A stretch of 64,000 nucleotides of DNA from Mycolicibacterium agri (GCF_002553505.1 NZ_PDCP01000017.1:43115-107114); one strand, 5' to 3'; shown: positions 14,992 through 24,955, counted from the stretch's first letter. Program-made: numbers and translations. Notes: generated from the sequence alone by a model not told the origin.

Positions 14992-16289
14992 CGATGACGC
15001 GACAGATCCACCTCAACATCAACGTGAACAGCAGTGGCCGCCACCCCGCTTCATGGCGGGTGGCCGACGATCCGACGGCATTCCTCAAACCCTCCTTCTA
15101 CGAGGAAATCGGGCAGATCGCCGAGGCCGGGCGGCTCGACGCGGTGTTCTTCTCCGACGGATTCGACTACGGGGCACCGGCGGTCGCGCGGCCGTGGCAG
15201 GCATTCGACCCGATCGTCCCGCTCACCGCAGTGGCCAGGGCCACCGAACGAATCGGGCTGGTGGCGACGGTGTCGTCCAGCTTCGAGCCTCCGTACACGA
15301 TCGCCCGCAAGATCGCCTCGCTGGACTACATTTCGGGCGGCCGCGCGGCGTGGAATGTCGTGACCACCCGTGCAGCCGCCTCGTCGAAGCTGTTCGGATA
15401 CGACGAACAACCCCCGGCCGAGGAACGCTACGGGCGCGCCGAAGAGGCGGTGCGGGTCGTCACCGCGCTCTGGGACACGTGGGACCGCGACGCAGTGATC
15501 GCCGATCAGTCGTCGGGAAAGTTCGTCGACGTATCCCGCATCCATCCAATCGACTTCACCGGCAAGCACTTCCGCGTCGTCGGGGCATTGAACGTGCCGC
15601 GGTCGCCGCAGGGACGCCCGGTTCTGCTGCAGGCCGGCGGCTCACCGCAGGGGGTCGATCTCGCAGCACGCCACGCCGACGCGGTGTTCACGGTCAACCA
15701 CACGCTGCCCGCGGCCCAGGAGTTCTATCGCACGCTCAAGACCAAGGCGGCGGGCTATGGGCGCAACCCCGACGAGATCGTCGTGCTGCCGGGCCTTTTT
15801 CCCGTGCTCGGGAGCACCGAGAAGGAGGCCCGCGACCGCAAACAGTGGTTGGATGACGTCGGCGGCTTCGACCAGGATCTCCATATGCTCAGCGCCGCAC
15901 TGAATCTCGATGTCGGCGACCTGCGGCTGGACGCCGAGTTGCCGTGGGACAAGATCGACGACGTCGCGTCGAGCCGTGCCGGTGTCGGGTTCGCCTCGGC
16001 GCTGCTGGACCTGGCGCGAAGGGAGCGACTGACCGTGCGGCAGTTGTTGGAGCGCAACCCGAACGGCCATCGGATGATCGTCGGTACGCCGGAGCAGATC
16101 GCGGACTCCATCGAGGAATGGGTCACCACCCGTGGCGCCGACGGGTTCAACCTGAACACCGACTACTTCCCGGACGGCCTGCGCCTCATCGTCGACCAGC
16201 TGGTCCCCGAACTGCAGCGCCGCGGTCTGTTTCGTCGCGAGTACGAAGGGACAACGCTGCGTGAGCACCTCGGGCTGCCGATCCCGTGA
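14988..16289 (+). CDS. FMN-dependent luciferase-like monooxygenase, NtaA/DszA family
   Basis: A 433-residue bacterial-luciferase-fold monooxygenase of the NtaA/SnaA/DszA group. Hallmarks are LNINVNSSGRHPASWR at the N-terminus, LDAVFFSDG, DYISGGRAAWNVVTT, ERYGRAEEAVRV and VLLQAGGSPQGVDLAARHADAVF. DszA-type enzymes use FMNH2 and O2 to cleave C-S bonds in sulfones. ATG 14988 overlaps the DszC-like gene (ATGA); ATG 14994 is an equally plausible start. It is the last gene of the operon and four bases from the convergent O-methyltransferase. Together with the importer it suggests intracellular desulfurisation of an imported sulfone or sulfonate. Confidence 0.85.
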   Translation: MTMTRQIHLNINVNSSGRHPASWRVADDPTAFLKPSFYEEIGQIAEAGRLDAVFFSDGFDYGAPAVARPWQAFDPIVPLTAVARATERIGLVATVSSSFEPPYTIARKIASLDYISGGRAAWNVVTTRAAASSKLFGYDEQPPAEERYGRAEEAVRVVTALWDTWDRDAVIADQSSGKFVDVSRIHPIDFTGKHFRVVGALNVPRSPQGRPVLLQAGGSPQGVDLAARHADAVFTVNHTLPAAQEFYRTLKTKAAGYGRNPDEIVVLPGLFPVLGSTEKEARDRKQWLDDVGGFDQDLHMLSAALNLDVGDLRLDAELPWDKIDDVASSRAGVGFASALLDLARRERLTVRQLLERNPNGHRMIVGTPEQIADSIEEWVTTRGADGFNLNTDYFPDGLRLIVDQLVPELQRRGLFRREYEGTTLREHLGLPIP

Positions 16290-16293
16290 GCCG

Positions 16294-16956
16294 CTATGTC
16301 ACCAGCGCGACCGCAAAGCCGTCCCAGTTCTTGGTGCCGACGGTCTGAATCGCCGCGGCCTCCAGCCGCGGGTGTTCGCCGATCATGTCGAACATCGCGC
16401 GCACCCCCTTGGCCTGTTGGTCGTCGTCGGCCGGATTCAGCACACGCCCCATCCGAGCGATGTTGTCCACCACGATGATTGAGCCCGGTCGGCCCAGCTT
16501 CAGCGCCCACTCGACGTAGGCGGTGTTGTTCTCCTTGTCGGCGTCGATGAAGAACATGTCGAACGGTTCGCCGCGGTCGGCCAACGTCGGCAGCGTGTCC
16601 AGCGCGGCCCCGACGATGATCTCGATGCGGTCGGCCACGCCCGCCCGCTCGAAATTCGCGCGCGCCACCTCCGCATGCCGTGGCTCGTACTCCAGCGTGA
16701 CGACACGGCCGTCGAGGCCGACACCGCGGGCCAGGTTGATCGTGCTGTAACCGGCCAGCGTGCCGATCTCCAACACCCGCTTGGCGTGCGTCATCGTCGC
16801 CAGCAGCGACAGCAGTTTGCCGTGTTGCGCCGACACCTCGATGGCCGGCATGCCCGCCGCCGCAGCGGATTCCCGTGCCGCGCGCAACGCGTCGTCCTCG
16901 GTGTGCAGCACGCGGGTGAAAAGCTCGTCGAGGGCCTGGGCGTCGGGTTCACTCAC
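16294..16956 (-). CDS. SAM-dependent O-methyltransferase, class I cation-dependent
   Basis: A 220-residue catechol-O-methyltransferase-like enzyme. The SAM motif I is VLEIGTLAGYST, motif around LEYEPRHAEVARANFERAG binds the ribose, and MFFIDADKENN carries the metal-binding Asp; VVDNIARMGRV completes the family signature. It probably methylates a catechol-type hydroxyl using Mg2+. GTG 16956 begins it. It corresponds in type and place to Rv0187. It is convergent with the organosulfur operon and stands as a probable monocistron, 10 bp downstream of the metalloprotease-like gene's stop on the same strand. Confidence 0.88.
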   Translation of the reverse strand: MSEPDAQALDELFTRVLHTEDDALRAARESAAAAGMPAIEVSAQHGKLLSLLATMTHAKRVLEIGTLAGYSTINLARGVGLDGRVVTLEYEPRHAEVARANFERAGVADRIEIIVGAALDTLPTLADRGEPFDMFFIDADKENNTAYVEWALKLGRPGSIIVVDNIARMGRVLNPADDDQQAKGVRAMFDMIGEHPRLEAAAIQTVGTKNWDGFAVALVT

Positions 16957-16966
16957 TTATCCGACG

Positions 16967-17461
16967 TTACTGCACGCCCTCCTTGGCGTAGACCACCCGC
17001 AGCACGTGGGCGACCTCGGGACCCATCACCGCCTCGGCGAGCTCGCAGAACGTCGCCACGAACTGCGGGCCGTGCGGCGGCTCGGCGTCGCACAGATGAT
17101 GGGCGACCTCGTGCAGCACCACGAGTTCGCGCAACGCCCAGGTGGTGTGCCGGTCCGGCACGGCGATGACGGCGCCGGCGTCGTCACGCGAATAATGCGC
17201 GGCGGTGGCGCCCCGGCGCGGTCGAACGCTCAGCGCCCCCGCCGTCGGCCAGCGCGCGCGAACCGACCCGAGCGTGAGGACGTCGTCGACGTAGCGCTGC
17301 ACCGACTCCACCGACGCGAATCGGGCCTCCGGAGGCAACGTGAGGTTCGTGCCGAAGAACTCGATCGCGCGGTTGCCGTGCTCGGCCACCCTGTCGAACA
17401 GGGTCCGCACAAATTCCTCTGCGGCGTATACCTTGGCGCGCTGGGTATCTCGAGCCGTCAC
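16967..17461 (-). CDS. TIGR04338-type putative metallohydrolase (Rv0185-like)
   Basis: A 164-residue protein with an HEVAHH zinc motif followed by a further downstream GPQF/E segment typical of the actinobacterial TIGR04338 metallohydrolase family; metal ligands and catalytic Glu are present but the substrate is unknown. GTG 17461 overlaps the DUF2786 stop as GTGA, and residues from DTQRAKVYAAEEFV onward look like family sequence while the upstream open frame does not. The pair order matches Rv0184-Rv0185. Translational coupling suggests that the DUF2786 protein and this protein act together. Confidence 0.8.
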   Translation of the reverse strand: MTARDTQRAKVYAAEEFVRTLFDRVAEHGNRAIEFFGTNLTLPPEARFASVESVQRYVDDVLTLGSVRARWPTAGALSVRPRRGATAAHYSRDDAGAVIAVPDRHTTWALRELVVLHEVAHHLCDAEPPHGPQFVATFCELAEAVMGPEVAHVLRVVYAKEGVQ

Positions 17462-18207
17462 CGGTTCAGGGCGGCACGCGCGCCGCTGAGCTCCTCGGTG
17501 GGTCCGAGCCGCGCCCGTCGCCCCGCGCGGTCGCCGGCCCGCCTCGCCGCCGACGAATACCCGGCCGTCGCGCTGGTGGCGCGCCACGTGCCGCGCGCAT
17601 CGGAGGTCTGCCGATAGAAATCTTTGAGCTCAAGGTCCTTGTTGCGCAACGCGATCGCGGTGCCCGGGCGGCCGGTCTCGCTCTCCGTCGCCTCCTGCCG
17701 GGCCTGCTCTCGCGCCTCAGCCAGGCGCTTCCCGATGCGCGCGCCGAACGCCAATTGGAAGTTGATGCGCGCGGTGATGGTCGGGGTCGGCCGGTGAGCA
17801 CCGGAGGCGATGTAGGCCTCCGACGCCTTGACCATCTGCATCACCAGGCTTGCGTACAGCGAATGGCTGGTGTCGATGTCCTCGGGAAAACCGTAGGCGT
17901 AGACGAACGTCGAGTTCGACGCGATGTCGCATTTGACGTCGTTGGCGTGGGCGATCACCACGAACAACTGCACATAGGTGCGCAGGCCCTTCGTGCCGGC
18001 GTTGCCGATCGTGATGGTGCGCTGCACCGGCACCTGCGCCTTGGTGCGTTTCTCGGAATGTGAACGCGCAACCGCGAGGTCGATCGACGTCGCCGTCGCC
18101 AACCGCTGCGCGGCGGCCATGAACGCCTCGGCTTCATGCGGATTGTCGGTGCCCTCGGCCTGGCGCAGCAGCGCCGCGATCTTGGCCAGCATCTTGTCGT
18201 CAGTCAT
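17458..18207 (-). CDS. DUF2786 domain protein (Rv0184-like)
   Basis: A 249-residue protein whose first ~45 residues (KMLAKIAALLRQAEGTDNPHEA...FMAAAQRLA) are the DUF2786 helical domain, followed by an uncharacterised mixed domain and a basic, Ala/Arg-rich tail (SSAARRAGDRAGRRARLG). The biochemical role is unknown. The length equals Rv0184 as I recall it. The ATG at 18207 is itself part of a 33-bp tandem repeat that has copied the start codon and leader twice more upstream, and a tiny repeat-encoded ORF overlaps the start by 8 nt. The gene is coupled to the metallohydrolase by GTGA. Confidence 0.82.
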   Translation of the reverse strand: MTDDKMLAKIAALLRQAEGTDNPHEAEAFMAAAQRLATATSIDLAVARSHSEKRTKAQVPVQRTITIGNAGTKGLRTYVQLFVVIAHANDVKCDIASNSTFVYAYGFPEDIDTSHSLYASLVMQMVKASEAYIASGAHRPTPTITARINFQLAFGARIGKRLAEAREQARQEATESETGRPGTAIALRNKDLELKDFYRQTSDARGTWRATSATAGYSSAARRAGDRAGRRARLGPTEELSGARAALNR

Positions 18208-18310
18208 ACGCGATCCACTTCGTTACTCGCTTGCCGTCATACGCGATCCACTTCGTTACTCGCTTGCCGTCATACGCGATCCACTTCGTTACTCGATTAC
18301 TCGCTCGCAT
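18200..18310 (-). CDS. Possible 36-aa ORF of three 11-residue repeats, upstream of DUF2786
   Basis: In a different frame from the gene, ATG 18310 opens M-R-A-S-N followed by three copies of RVTKWIAYDGK (the last ends at D), stopping at TGA 18202-18200. That overlaps the DUF2786 start by 8 nt, a geometry typical of translational coupling. There is no good ribosome binding site (GACGAG only). It may be a real leader peptide or just the reading of a minisatellite; identical copies give no codon-level evidence. Confidence 0.3.
   Translation of the reverse strand: MRASNRVTKWIAYDGKRVTKWIAYDGKRVTKWIAYD
18204..18295. repeat. 33-bp minisatellite containing a copied start codon
   Basis: Two full copies (18204-18236, 18237-18269) and a 26-bp third copy (18270-18295) are identical. 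Each carries on the minus strand the ...GTGGATCGCGTATGA leader and ATG of the DUF2786 gene. Because 33 is a multiple of 3, every frame repeats as an 11-codon unit. In the frame of the gene each upstream ATG opens a five-codon ORF (M-T-A-S-E-stop; 18240-18223 and 18273-18256). Confidence 0.95.
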
Positions 18311-18332
18311 CTCGTCGGGCACCAGCCTAAAG

Positions 18333-20170
<1,838 letters not shown>

Positions 20171-20194
20171 CTAACCAACCGGAGGAAAACCTCG

Positions 20195-21244
20195 GTGCCG
20201 GTTGTCGGTGCGCTGCGTAAGCTCGTCGGCGTGAGCGTGCTCGCGGAGGGCTTGGAACCAGCCGGCGTACGGGCCGGCCCAGAAGATGCAGACGCTTTTC
20301 TCGCCGATGCGCAGCGGTACCGGCGCGAACTGCTGGCGCACTGCTATCGCATGACGGGTTCGCTGCACGACGCTGAGGATCTCGTCCAGGAAACCTATCT
20401 TCGGGCGTGGAAGAGCTACAAGGGATTTGAGGGCAAATCCTCGGTGCGCACGTGGCTGTACCGCATTGCCACCAACACCTGCCTGACCGCGCTGGAGGGC
20501 AAGCAGCGCCGGCCGCTGCCGACCGGGCTGGGCCAAGCCAGCGCCGATCCCGCCGACGAGTTGACCCAACGCGGCGAGGTGCCGTGGCTGGAGCCGCTGC
20601 CCGACGGGGCGGATGACCCCACCGACCCGTCGACGATCGTCGGCTCCCGCGAGTCGGTCCGGCTGGCGTTCGTCGCAGCCCTGCAGCACTTGTCGCCGCG
20701 GCAGCGCGCCGTGCTGGTCCTGCGCGACGTGTTGCAGTGGAAGGCCGCCGAGGTCGGCGAGGCGATCGGGGCGTCGACGGCAGCGGTGAACAGCCTGCTG
20801 CAACGCGCCCGTGCGCAGCTCGACGCCGTCGGACCCAGCGAGGACGACAAATTGGACCCGCCGGGCACGCCGGAGGCCAAGGATCTGCTCGACCGCTACA
20901 TCGCCGCGTTCGAGGCCTACGACATCGACAAGCTGGTGGAGATGTTCACCGAGGAAGCGGTCTGGGAGATGCCGCCGTTCGACGGCTGGTATCAGTCCCC
21001 GGCCCACATCCACCGGCTGATCAAGACGCACTGCCCCGCCGAGAAGGCCGGCGATATGCGCTTGGTGCCCACCACCGCCAACGGCCAACCGGCCGCCGGG
21101 CTCTACATGCGCAACAAGGAGAGCGGCGTGCACGAGGCGTTCCAGTTTCACGTGCTCGACGTGACGGACGGCGCCGTCGCCCATGTCGTCGCGTTCGGCG
21201 AGCCGGCGATCTTCGCGAAGTTCGGCCTGCCCGCGACACTTTGA
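20195..21244 (+). CDS. sigG: ECF RNA polymerase sigma factor SigG
   Basis: A 349-residue extracytoplasmic-function sigma factor with an extra C-terminal domain. Region 2 is RRELLAHCYRMTGSLHDAEDLVQETYLRAW; region 4 is LSPRQRAVLVLRDVLQW...SLLQRARAQL; the last ~120 residues form a SnoaL-like domain (LLDRYIAAFEAYDIDKLVEMF) seen in SigG/SigJ types instead of a separate anti-sigma factor. GTG 20195 has GGAGG 9 nt upstream; GTG 20231 is the other option, and the far longer open frame is a shadow of the lipase. The divergent arrangement with the lipase equals Rv0182c/Rv0183. Confidence 0.92.
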   Translation: MPVVGALRKLVGVSVLAEGLEPAGVRAGPEDADAFLADAQRYRRELLAHCYRMTGSLHDAEDLVQETYLRAWKSYKGFEGKSSVRTWLYRIATNTCLTALEGKQRRPLPTGLGQASADPADELTQRGEVPWLEPLPDGADDPTDPSTIVGSRESVRLAFVAALQHLSPRQRAVLVLRDVLQWKAAEVGEAIGASTAAVNSLLQRARAQLDAVGPSEDDKLDPPGTPEAKDLLDRYIAAFEAYDIDKLVEMFTEEAVWEMPPFDGWYQSPAHIHRLIKTHCPAEKAGDMRLVPTTANGQPAAGLYMRNKESGVHEAFQFHVLDVTDGAVAHVVAFGEPAIFAKFGLPATL

Positions 21245-21289
21245 CGGTTACGCGGTGTAACACCGTATTTGCGCAGCTAACAGGGTTTC

Positions 21290-21320
21290 TTGACAGGTGT
21301 TTTGAAACCTGTTCTATGAT
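21290..21320 (+). promoter_or_regulatory. Promoter with embedded dyad upstream of the alcohol dehydrogenase
   Basis: TTGACA (21290-21295) and TATGAT (21315-21320) are near-consensus -35 and -10 boxes with a long 19-bp spacer. The spacer holds an inverted repeat, ACAGGT-N8-ACCTGT (21293-21312), overlapping the -35. A repressor, or a spacer-twisting activator of MerR type, could act here. Predicted transcription starts almost at the ATG (21329). Confidence 0.6.
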
Positions 21321-21328
21321 CACCGGTC

Positions 21329-22453
21329 ATGAAAACCAAAGGCGCGCTGCTGTGGGAGCTCAACTCGCCGTTCCGAGTCGACGAGATCGATGTCGGCGAC
21401 CCGGTCGAGGACGAGGTGCAGATCCGGGTGCACGCGGCGGGCATGTGCCATTCGGACTACCACCTGACCACCGGCGCCACCCCGATCGCGCTGCCTGCGC
21501 TCGGCGGCCACGAGGGCTCGGGCGTCATCACGAAGGTCGGCAAGAACGTCACCGGACTGGCCGAAGGCGATCACGTCATCCTGGCGTTCATCCCGGCCTG
21601 CGGGCAGTGCCAGCCCTGCCTGAAGGGCTTCCGGTCGCTGTGTGACCGCGGCGCGGTGCTGCTCGGCGGCAAGGCGATCGCCGACGGCACCTCCCGTGTG
21701 CACGCAGGCACCACCGAGGTGTCGCCGATGAACCTGCTCGGCACATTCGCGCCGTACATGACCGTGCACAAGGACTCCGTCGTCAAGATCGACCCCGACA
21801 TCCCGTTCGAGTCGGCCGCGATCATGGGCTGCGCCGTGCCGACCGGCTTCGGCTCGGCCACCAACGTCGCCGAAGTGCAGCCCGGCGAGACCGTCGTCAT
21901 CGTCGGCGTCGGCGGCATCGGCATGAGCGCGCTGCAGGGCGCGGTTATCTCGGGCGCGAAGAACGTCGTCGCGATCGACCCGGTGCCGTTCAAGCGGGAT
22001 CAGGCCATCAAATTCGGGGCCACGCACGTCTACCCGTCGATGGCCGAGGCCATCGCACCGCTGATCGAGCTGACGCACGGCGTGATGGCGGAGAAGACGA
22101 TCATCGCCGTCGGCGAGATGCGCGGCGAGTACATCGAAGAGGCCATGACGCTGACCGCCAAGACCGGCACGTGCGTGGTGACCGGAATGGGCGCGATGAC
22201 CGATGTCGACGTCAAGCTCAACCTGTTCCTGTTCACGATGTTACAGAAGACGTTGAAGGGCAACATCTTCGGCGGCGGCAGCTCGCACGTCGAGACGCCG
22301 AAACTGGCGGCGCTGTACAAGTCGGGGCTGCTGAAGATCGACGAGATGATCACCAACACCTACGCGTTGGACGACATCAACGACGGCTACCAGGACATGC
22401 TCGACGGCAAGAACATCCGCGGCGTCATCAAGTTCACCGAGTCGGACTGGTAG
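21329..22453 (+). CDS. NDMA-dependent alcohol dehydrogenase (MDR family)
   Basis: A 374-residue zinc-type medium-chain alcohol dehydrogenase of the mycofactocin-associated NDMA-dependent group. Catalytic zinc ligands appear as C and H in AGMCHSDYHL and in GGHEGSGV; structural zinc cysteines are in CGQCQPCLKGFRSLC; the nucleotide fold is VIVGVGGIGMSALQGA. In actinobacteria these enzymes keep NAD bound and pass electrons to a carrier such as mycofactocin rather than releasing NADH. It has its own promoter with an embedded dyad and probably little or no leader. It is followed after 21 bp by pirin. Confidence 0.88.
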   Translation: MKTKGALLWELNSPFRVDEIDVGDPVEDEVQIRVHAAGMCHSDYHLTTGATPIALPALGGHEGSGVITKVGKNVTGLAEGDHVILAFIPACGQCQPCLKGFRSLCDRGAVLLGGKAIADGTSRVHAGTTEVSPMNLLGTFAPYMTVHKDSVVKIDPDIPFESAAIMGCAVPTGFGSATNVAEVQPGETVVIVGVGGIGMSALQGAVISGAKNVVAIDPVPFKRDQAIKFGATHVYPSMAEAIAPLIELTHGVMAEKTIIAVGEMRGEYIEEAMTLTAKTGTCVVTGMGAMTDVDVKLNLFLFTMLQKTLKGNIFGGGSSHVETPKLAALYKSGLLKIDEMITNTYALDDINDGYQDMLDGKNIRGVIKFTESDW

Positions 22454-22474
22454 GCCGGTCGCTACCCTGGGGGC

Positions 22475-23200
22475 ATGACCCCGTTCGTCGACATCCGGCG
22501 CGCCGAGGACCGGGGTGTCACGTCGACCGACTGGCTTGACTCCAGGCACTCGTTCTCGTTCGGCGACTACTACGACCCGGCGAACACCCACCACGGCCTG
22601 CTGCTGGTGAACAACGACGATCGGGTGGCACCCGGCACGGGTTTCGACACCCACCCGCACCGTGACATGGAGATCGTCACGTGGGTGCTCGACGGCAGCC
22701 TGTCGCATCAGGACTCGATGGGTAACTCCGGGCTGATCTACGCCGGGCTGGCGCAGCGGATGTCGGCTGGATCCGGCGTGCTGCACTCGGAGCGCAACGA
22801 ATCTCCGGAAGTACCAGTGCATTTCGTGCAGATGTGGGTGATTCCCGACGAAACCGGTATCGCCCCCGAATACCAACAGCTGGAGATCAACGACGCGCTG
22901 CTCGGCGGCGGGCTGGTCACCATCGCGTCCGGCTCGACCGACGACGCGGCGATCACGATCCACAACAAGCGCGCCGCGCTGCACGGTGCGCGGTTGGAGT
23001 CCGGCGCAGCCGTCGAAGTGCCCGACGCGCCGTTCGTGCATCTGTTCGTGCCGCGCGGTGAGGTGACGCTCGAGGGTGTCGGCCCACTTCACGAGGGTGA
23101 TGCGGTGCGACTCACCGCGTCGGGTGGCCGCCGCGTCACCGCCGTCGAGCAGTCGGAGATCCTCATCTGGGAAATGCATGCGGATCTGTCCGGCGGGTAA
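22475..23200 (+). CDS. Pirin-like cupin protein (Rv0181c-like)
   Basis: A 241-residue bicupin of the pirin family. The N-terminal cupin has the iron-binding motif DTHPHRDMEIVTWVLDGSLSHQDS and the following HSERNES, giving the usual three His and one Glu. Functions in bacteria vary (quercetinase, redox regulation of metabolic enzymes); none can be assigned here. ATG 22475 is close to a short G-rich sequence (CCTGGGGGC) serving as a possible ribosome binding site. Its 3' end overlaps the next lipoprotein gene by 23 bp in another frame, implying cotranscription. Confidence 0.9.
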   Translation: MTPFVDIRRAEDRGVTSTDWLDSRHSFSFGDYYDPANTHHGLLLVNNDDRVAPGTGFDTHPHRDMEIVTWVLDGSLSHQDSMGNSGLIYAGLAQRMSAGSGVLHSERNESPEVPVHFVQMWVIPDETGIAPEYQQLEINDALLGGGLVTIASGSTDDAAITIHNKRAALHGARLESGAAVEVPDAPFVHLFVPRGEVTLEGVGPLHEGDAVRLTASGGRRVTAVEQSEILIWEMHADLSGG

Positions 23201-24500
23201 CGGGCTCGTCGTCGTCATCGCCGGCCTGACGGTGTTGGCCGGCTGCTCCGACGAGCCGCCGCCATCCAGCGCGCCCTCGCCGACCGACGCGCCGCCCGCG
23301 TCGACGCGACCGGCGGAACCAGCGCCCGCGTCGGCGAACCTGGCGCCGGTTGCCGTGCACGTTCCCGACGACCTCGCGCAGGCGCCGCTCGATCAGCCCA
23401 GACAGGCATTGATCCCCGAGGGCTGGACGATGTCGGTGTGGGCCCGGATTCCCAAGGCCCGGCTGGCGGCGTGGACACCCGATGGCGCACTGCTGGTGTC
23501 GGTCCCGTCCAGCGGCCAGATCGTGAAGCTGACACCGAAAGCCGGTGCCGCGCCGGAACAGTCGACACTGCTCGACGGGCTCGACCAGCCGCACGGCATG
23601 GCGTTCGCGGGATCGACGCTGTACGTCGCGGAAAGCGATCAGATCGACGCGTACGACTACGCCGACGGCAACGCCGTCAATCGACGCACCTTCGTCGACG
23701 GTCTGCCCGATGCGCGCAGTTCCGATCTGCGCGGCGCCTATGCGCATGCGCTGAAGAGCGTCGCCGTCGGACCCGATGGCGCCGTGTACTTCTCGATCGG
23801 CTCGACCGGCAACATCTCGGCCGCTGACCGCGATGCCGATCCGCCGCGGGCGACGATCATGCGGATCCCGCCGGGCGGTGGGCCCGCGGAACCGTTCGCA
23901 ACGGGCGTGCGTAACGGGACCGGGTTGGCCGTCGCACCGGACGGTTCGATCTGGACGGCGGTGAACAACCGCGACAATGTGCCAGATCCGAACGGCAATG
24001 TCGATGTCGAGTACGTCAACGAGCATCCGCCCGAGTCGTTGGCCCGCCTCACCCCGGGCCGCGAATTGGGCTGGCCGTTTTGCAATCCCGACGGAGGCCC
24101 GGCGAATCTGCCCTTCATCCGTGACATGTCGACGAACAGTGACGGGTCGCGAATGGACTGCGCCGCACTACCGCCCGTCGAGCAGAGCATGGGGGCACAC
24201 GCCGCGCCGTTGGGGCTCTCGTTCACGTCTGGAGTGTTGCCGACGCCGTATGAAGAGGGCGCCCTGGTCGGAATCCACGGGTCGTGGAACCGGCAGCCGC
24301 CGCGGGCGCCCGAGGTGTCGTTCTTCCGTTGGCGCGACGGCACTCTGGGTGATCAGCAGACGCTGGTTGGCGGCTTTCAGGCCGACGACGGGTCGCGGTG
24401 GGGCCGGCCGGTCGCGGCCGTGACAGGACCAGACGGCGCCGTGTACGTCACGGATGACTACGCCGGCGCCGTCTATCGACTGGTCCCGCCTGGGCGCTAG
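23178..24500 (+). CDS. PQQ-type sugar (sorbosone) dehydrogenase-like lipoprotein
   Basis: A 440-residue predicted lipoprotein (signal peptide ending LTVLAGC, Cys ~22, then a Pro/Ala/Ser linker) with a six-bladed beta-propeller related to soluble glucose/sorbosone dehydrogenases. Recognisable segments are LDQPHGMAFAGSTLYVAES, VAVGPDGAVYFSIGSTGN, GTGLAVAPDGSIWTAVN and GIHGSWNRQPP. Type enzymes use PQQ to oxidise aldoses outside the membrane; actinobacterial relatives are uncharacterised. ATG 23178 is chosen because it begins a signal peptide; the frame continues upstream inside pirin. It is convergent with the small membrane protein, with stop codons overlapping by 4 bp. Confidence 0.82.
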   Translation: MRICPAGNGLVVVIAGLTVLAGCSDEPPPSSAPSPTDAPPASTRPAEPAPASANLAPVAVHVPDDLAQAPLDQPRQALIPEGWTMSVWARIPKARLAAWTPDGALLVSVPSSGQIVKLTPKAGAAPEQSTLLDGLDQPHGMAFAGSTLYVAESDQIDAYDYADGNAVNRRTFVDGLPDARSSDLRGAYAHALKSVAVGPDGAVYFSIGSTGNISAADRDADPPRATIMRIPPGGGPAEPFATGVRNGTGLAVAPDGSIWTAVNNRDNVPDPNGNVDVEYVNEHPPESLARLTPGRELGWPFCNPDGGPANLPFIRDMSTNSDGSRMDCAALPPVEQSMGAHAAPLGLSFTSGVLPTPYEEGALVGIHGSWNRQPPRAPEVSFFRWRDGTLGDQQTLVGGFQADDGSRWGRPVAAVTGPDGAVYVTDDYAGAVYRLVPPGR

Positions 24501-24784
24501 TGCGCCATCGGGGTTTTGGTGCCGCGCCTGCCGGTGATGGCGAGGTAGATCGCGATAAGCACGATCGCCACGACGATCCCGACCAGGAACGGAATGATCT
24601 CGAATCCGCCGTTGGAGTTCGAATAACCCAGTTGGTAGGTCAGCCACGACCCGATGAGTGAGCCGACCGCGCCGAGCAGGATCGTCATGATGATGCCGAT
24701 GTTCTGCTTGCCAGGCATGATGAGCCGGGCGAGCGCACCGACGATCAAGCCGATGACTAGCGCGCCGATAATCGTTCCGATCAT
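24497..24784 (-). CDS. GlsB/YeaQ/YmgE family small membrane protein
   Basis: A 95-residue protein with three hydrophobic segments: IIGALVIGLIVGALARLIMPG, GIIMTILLGAVGSLIGSWL and IIPFLVGIVVAIVLIAIYLAI. The GxxARxxxPGKQ stretch after TM1 is the signature of the GlsB/YeaQ (transglycosylase-associated) family, linked in Gram-positives to envelope stress. The long open frame upstream is non-coding; the ATG at 24784 has GGGAAGGGAC upstream as ribosome binding site. It is monocistronic and divergent from the next gene. Confidence 0.88.
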   Translation of the reverse strand: MIGTIIGALVIGLIVGALARLIMPGKQNIGIIMTILLGAVGSLIGSWLTYQLGYSNSNGGFEIIPFLVGIVVAIVLIAIYLAITGRRGTKTPMAH

Positions 24785-24891
24785 ATTGGTCCCTTCCCTA
24801 AGTGGTCCCGACCTTGAGTGTCTACCCACTTGCGCGCCGAATTCACCCGCTTGCACGCCGATACTCAATCGTGATCGTGGTGTTACGAAAG

Positions 24892-24919
24892 TTGACTGTG
24901 TGATTGGTGTGATTAGAGT
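24892..24919 (+). promoter_or_regulatory. Probable SigA-type promoter of the phosphodiester glycosidase gene
   Basis: TTGACT (24892-24897), a 16-bp spacer and TAGAGT (24914-24919) place a start site ~30 bp before GTG 24956. The spacer contains a direct repeat of TGTGATT. AGAGGGG lies 5 nt before the start codon. Confidence 0.55.
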
Positions 24920-24955
24920 GTTCGCGTTACCTGGGTTTTTGCTAGAGGGGCACTC

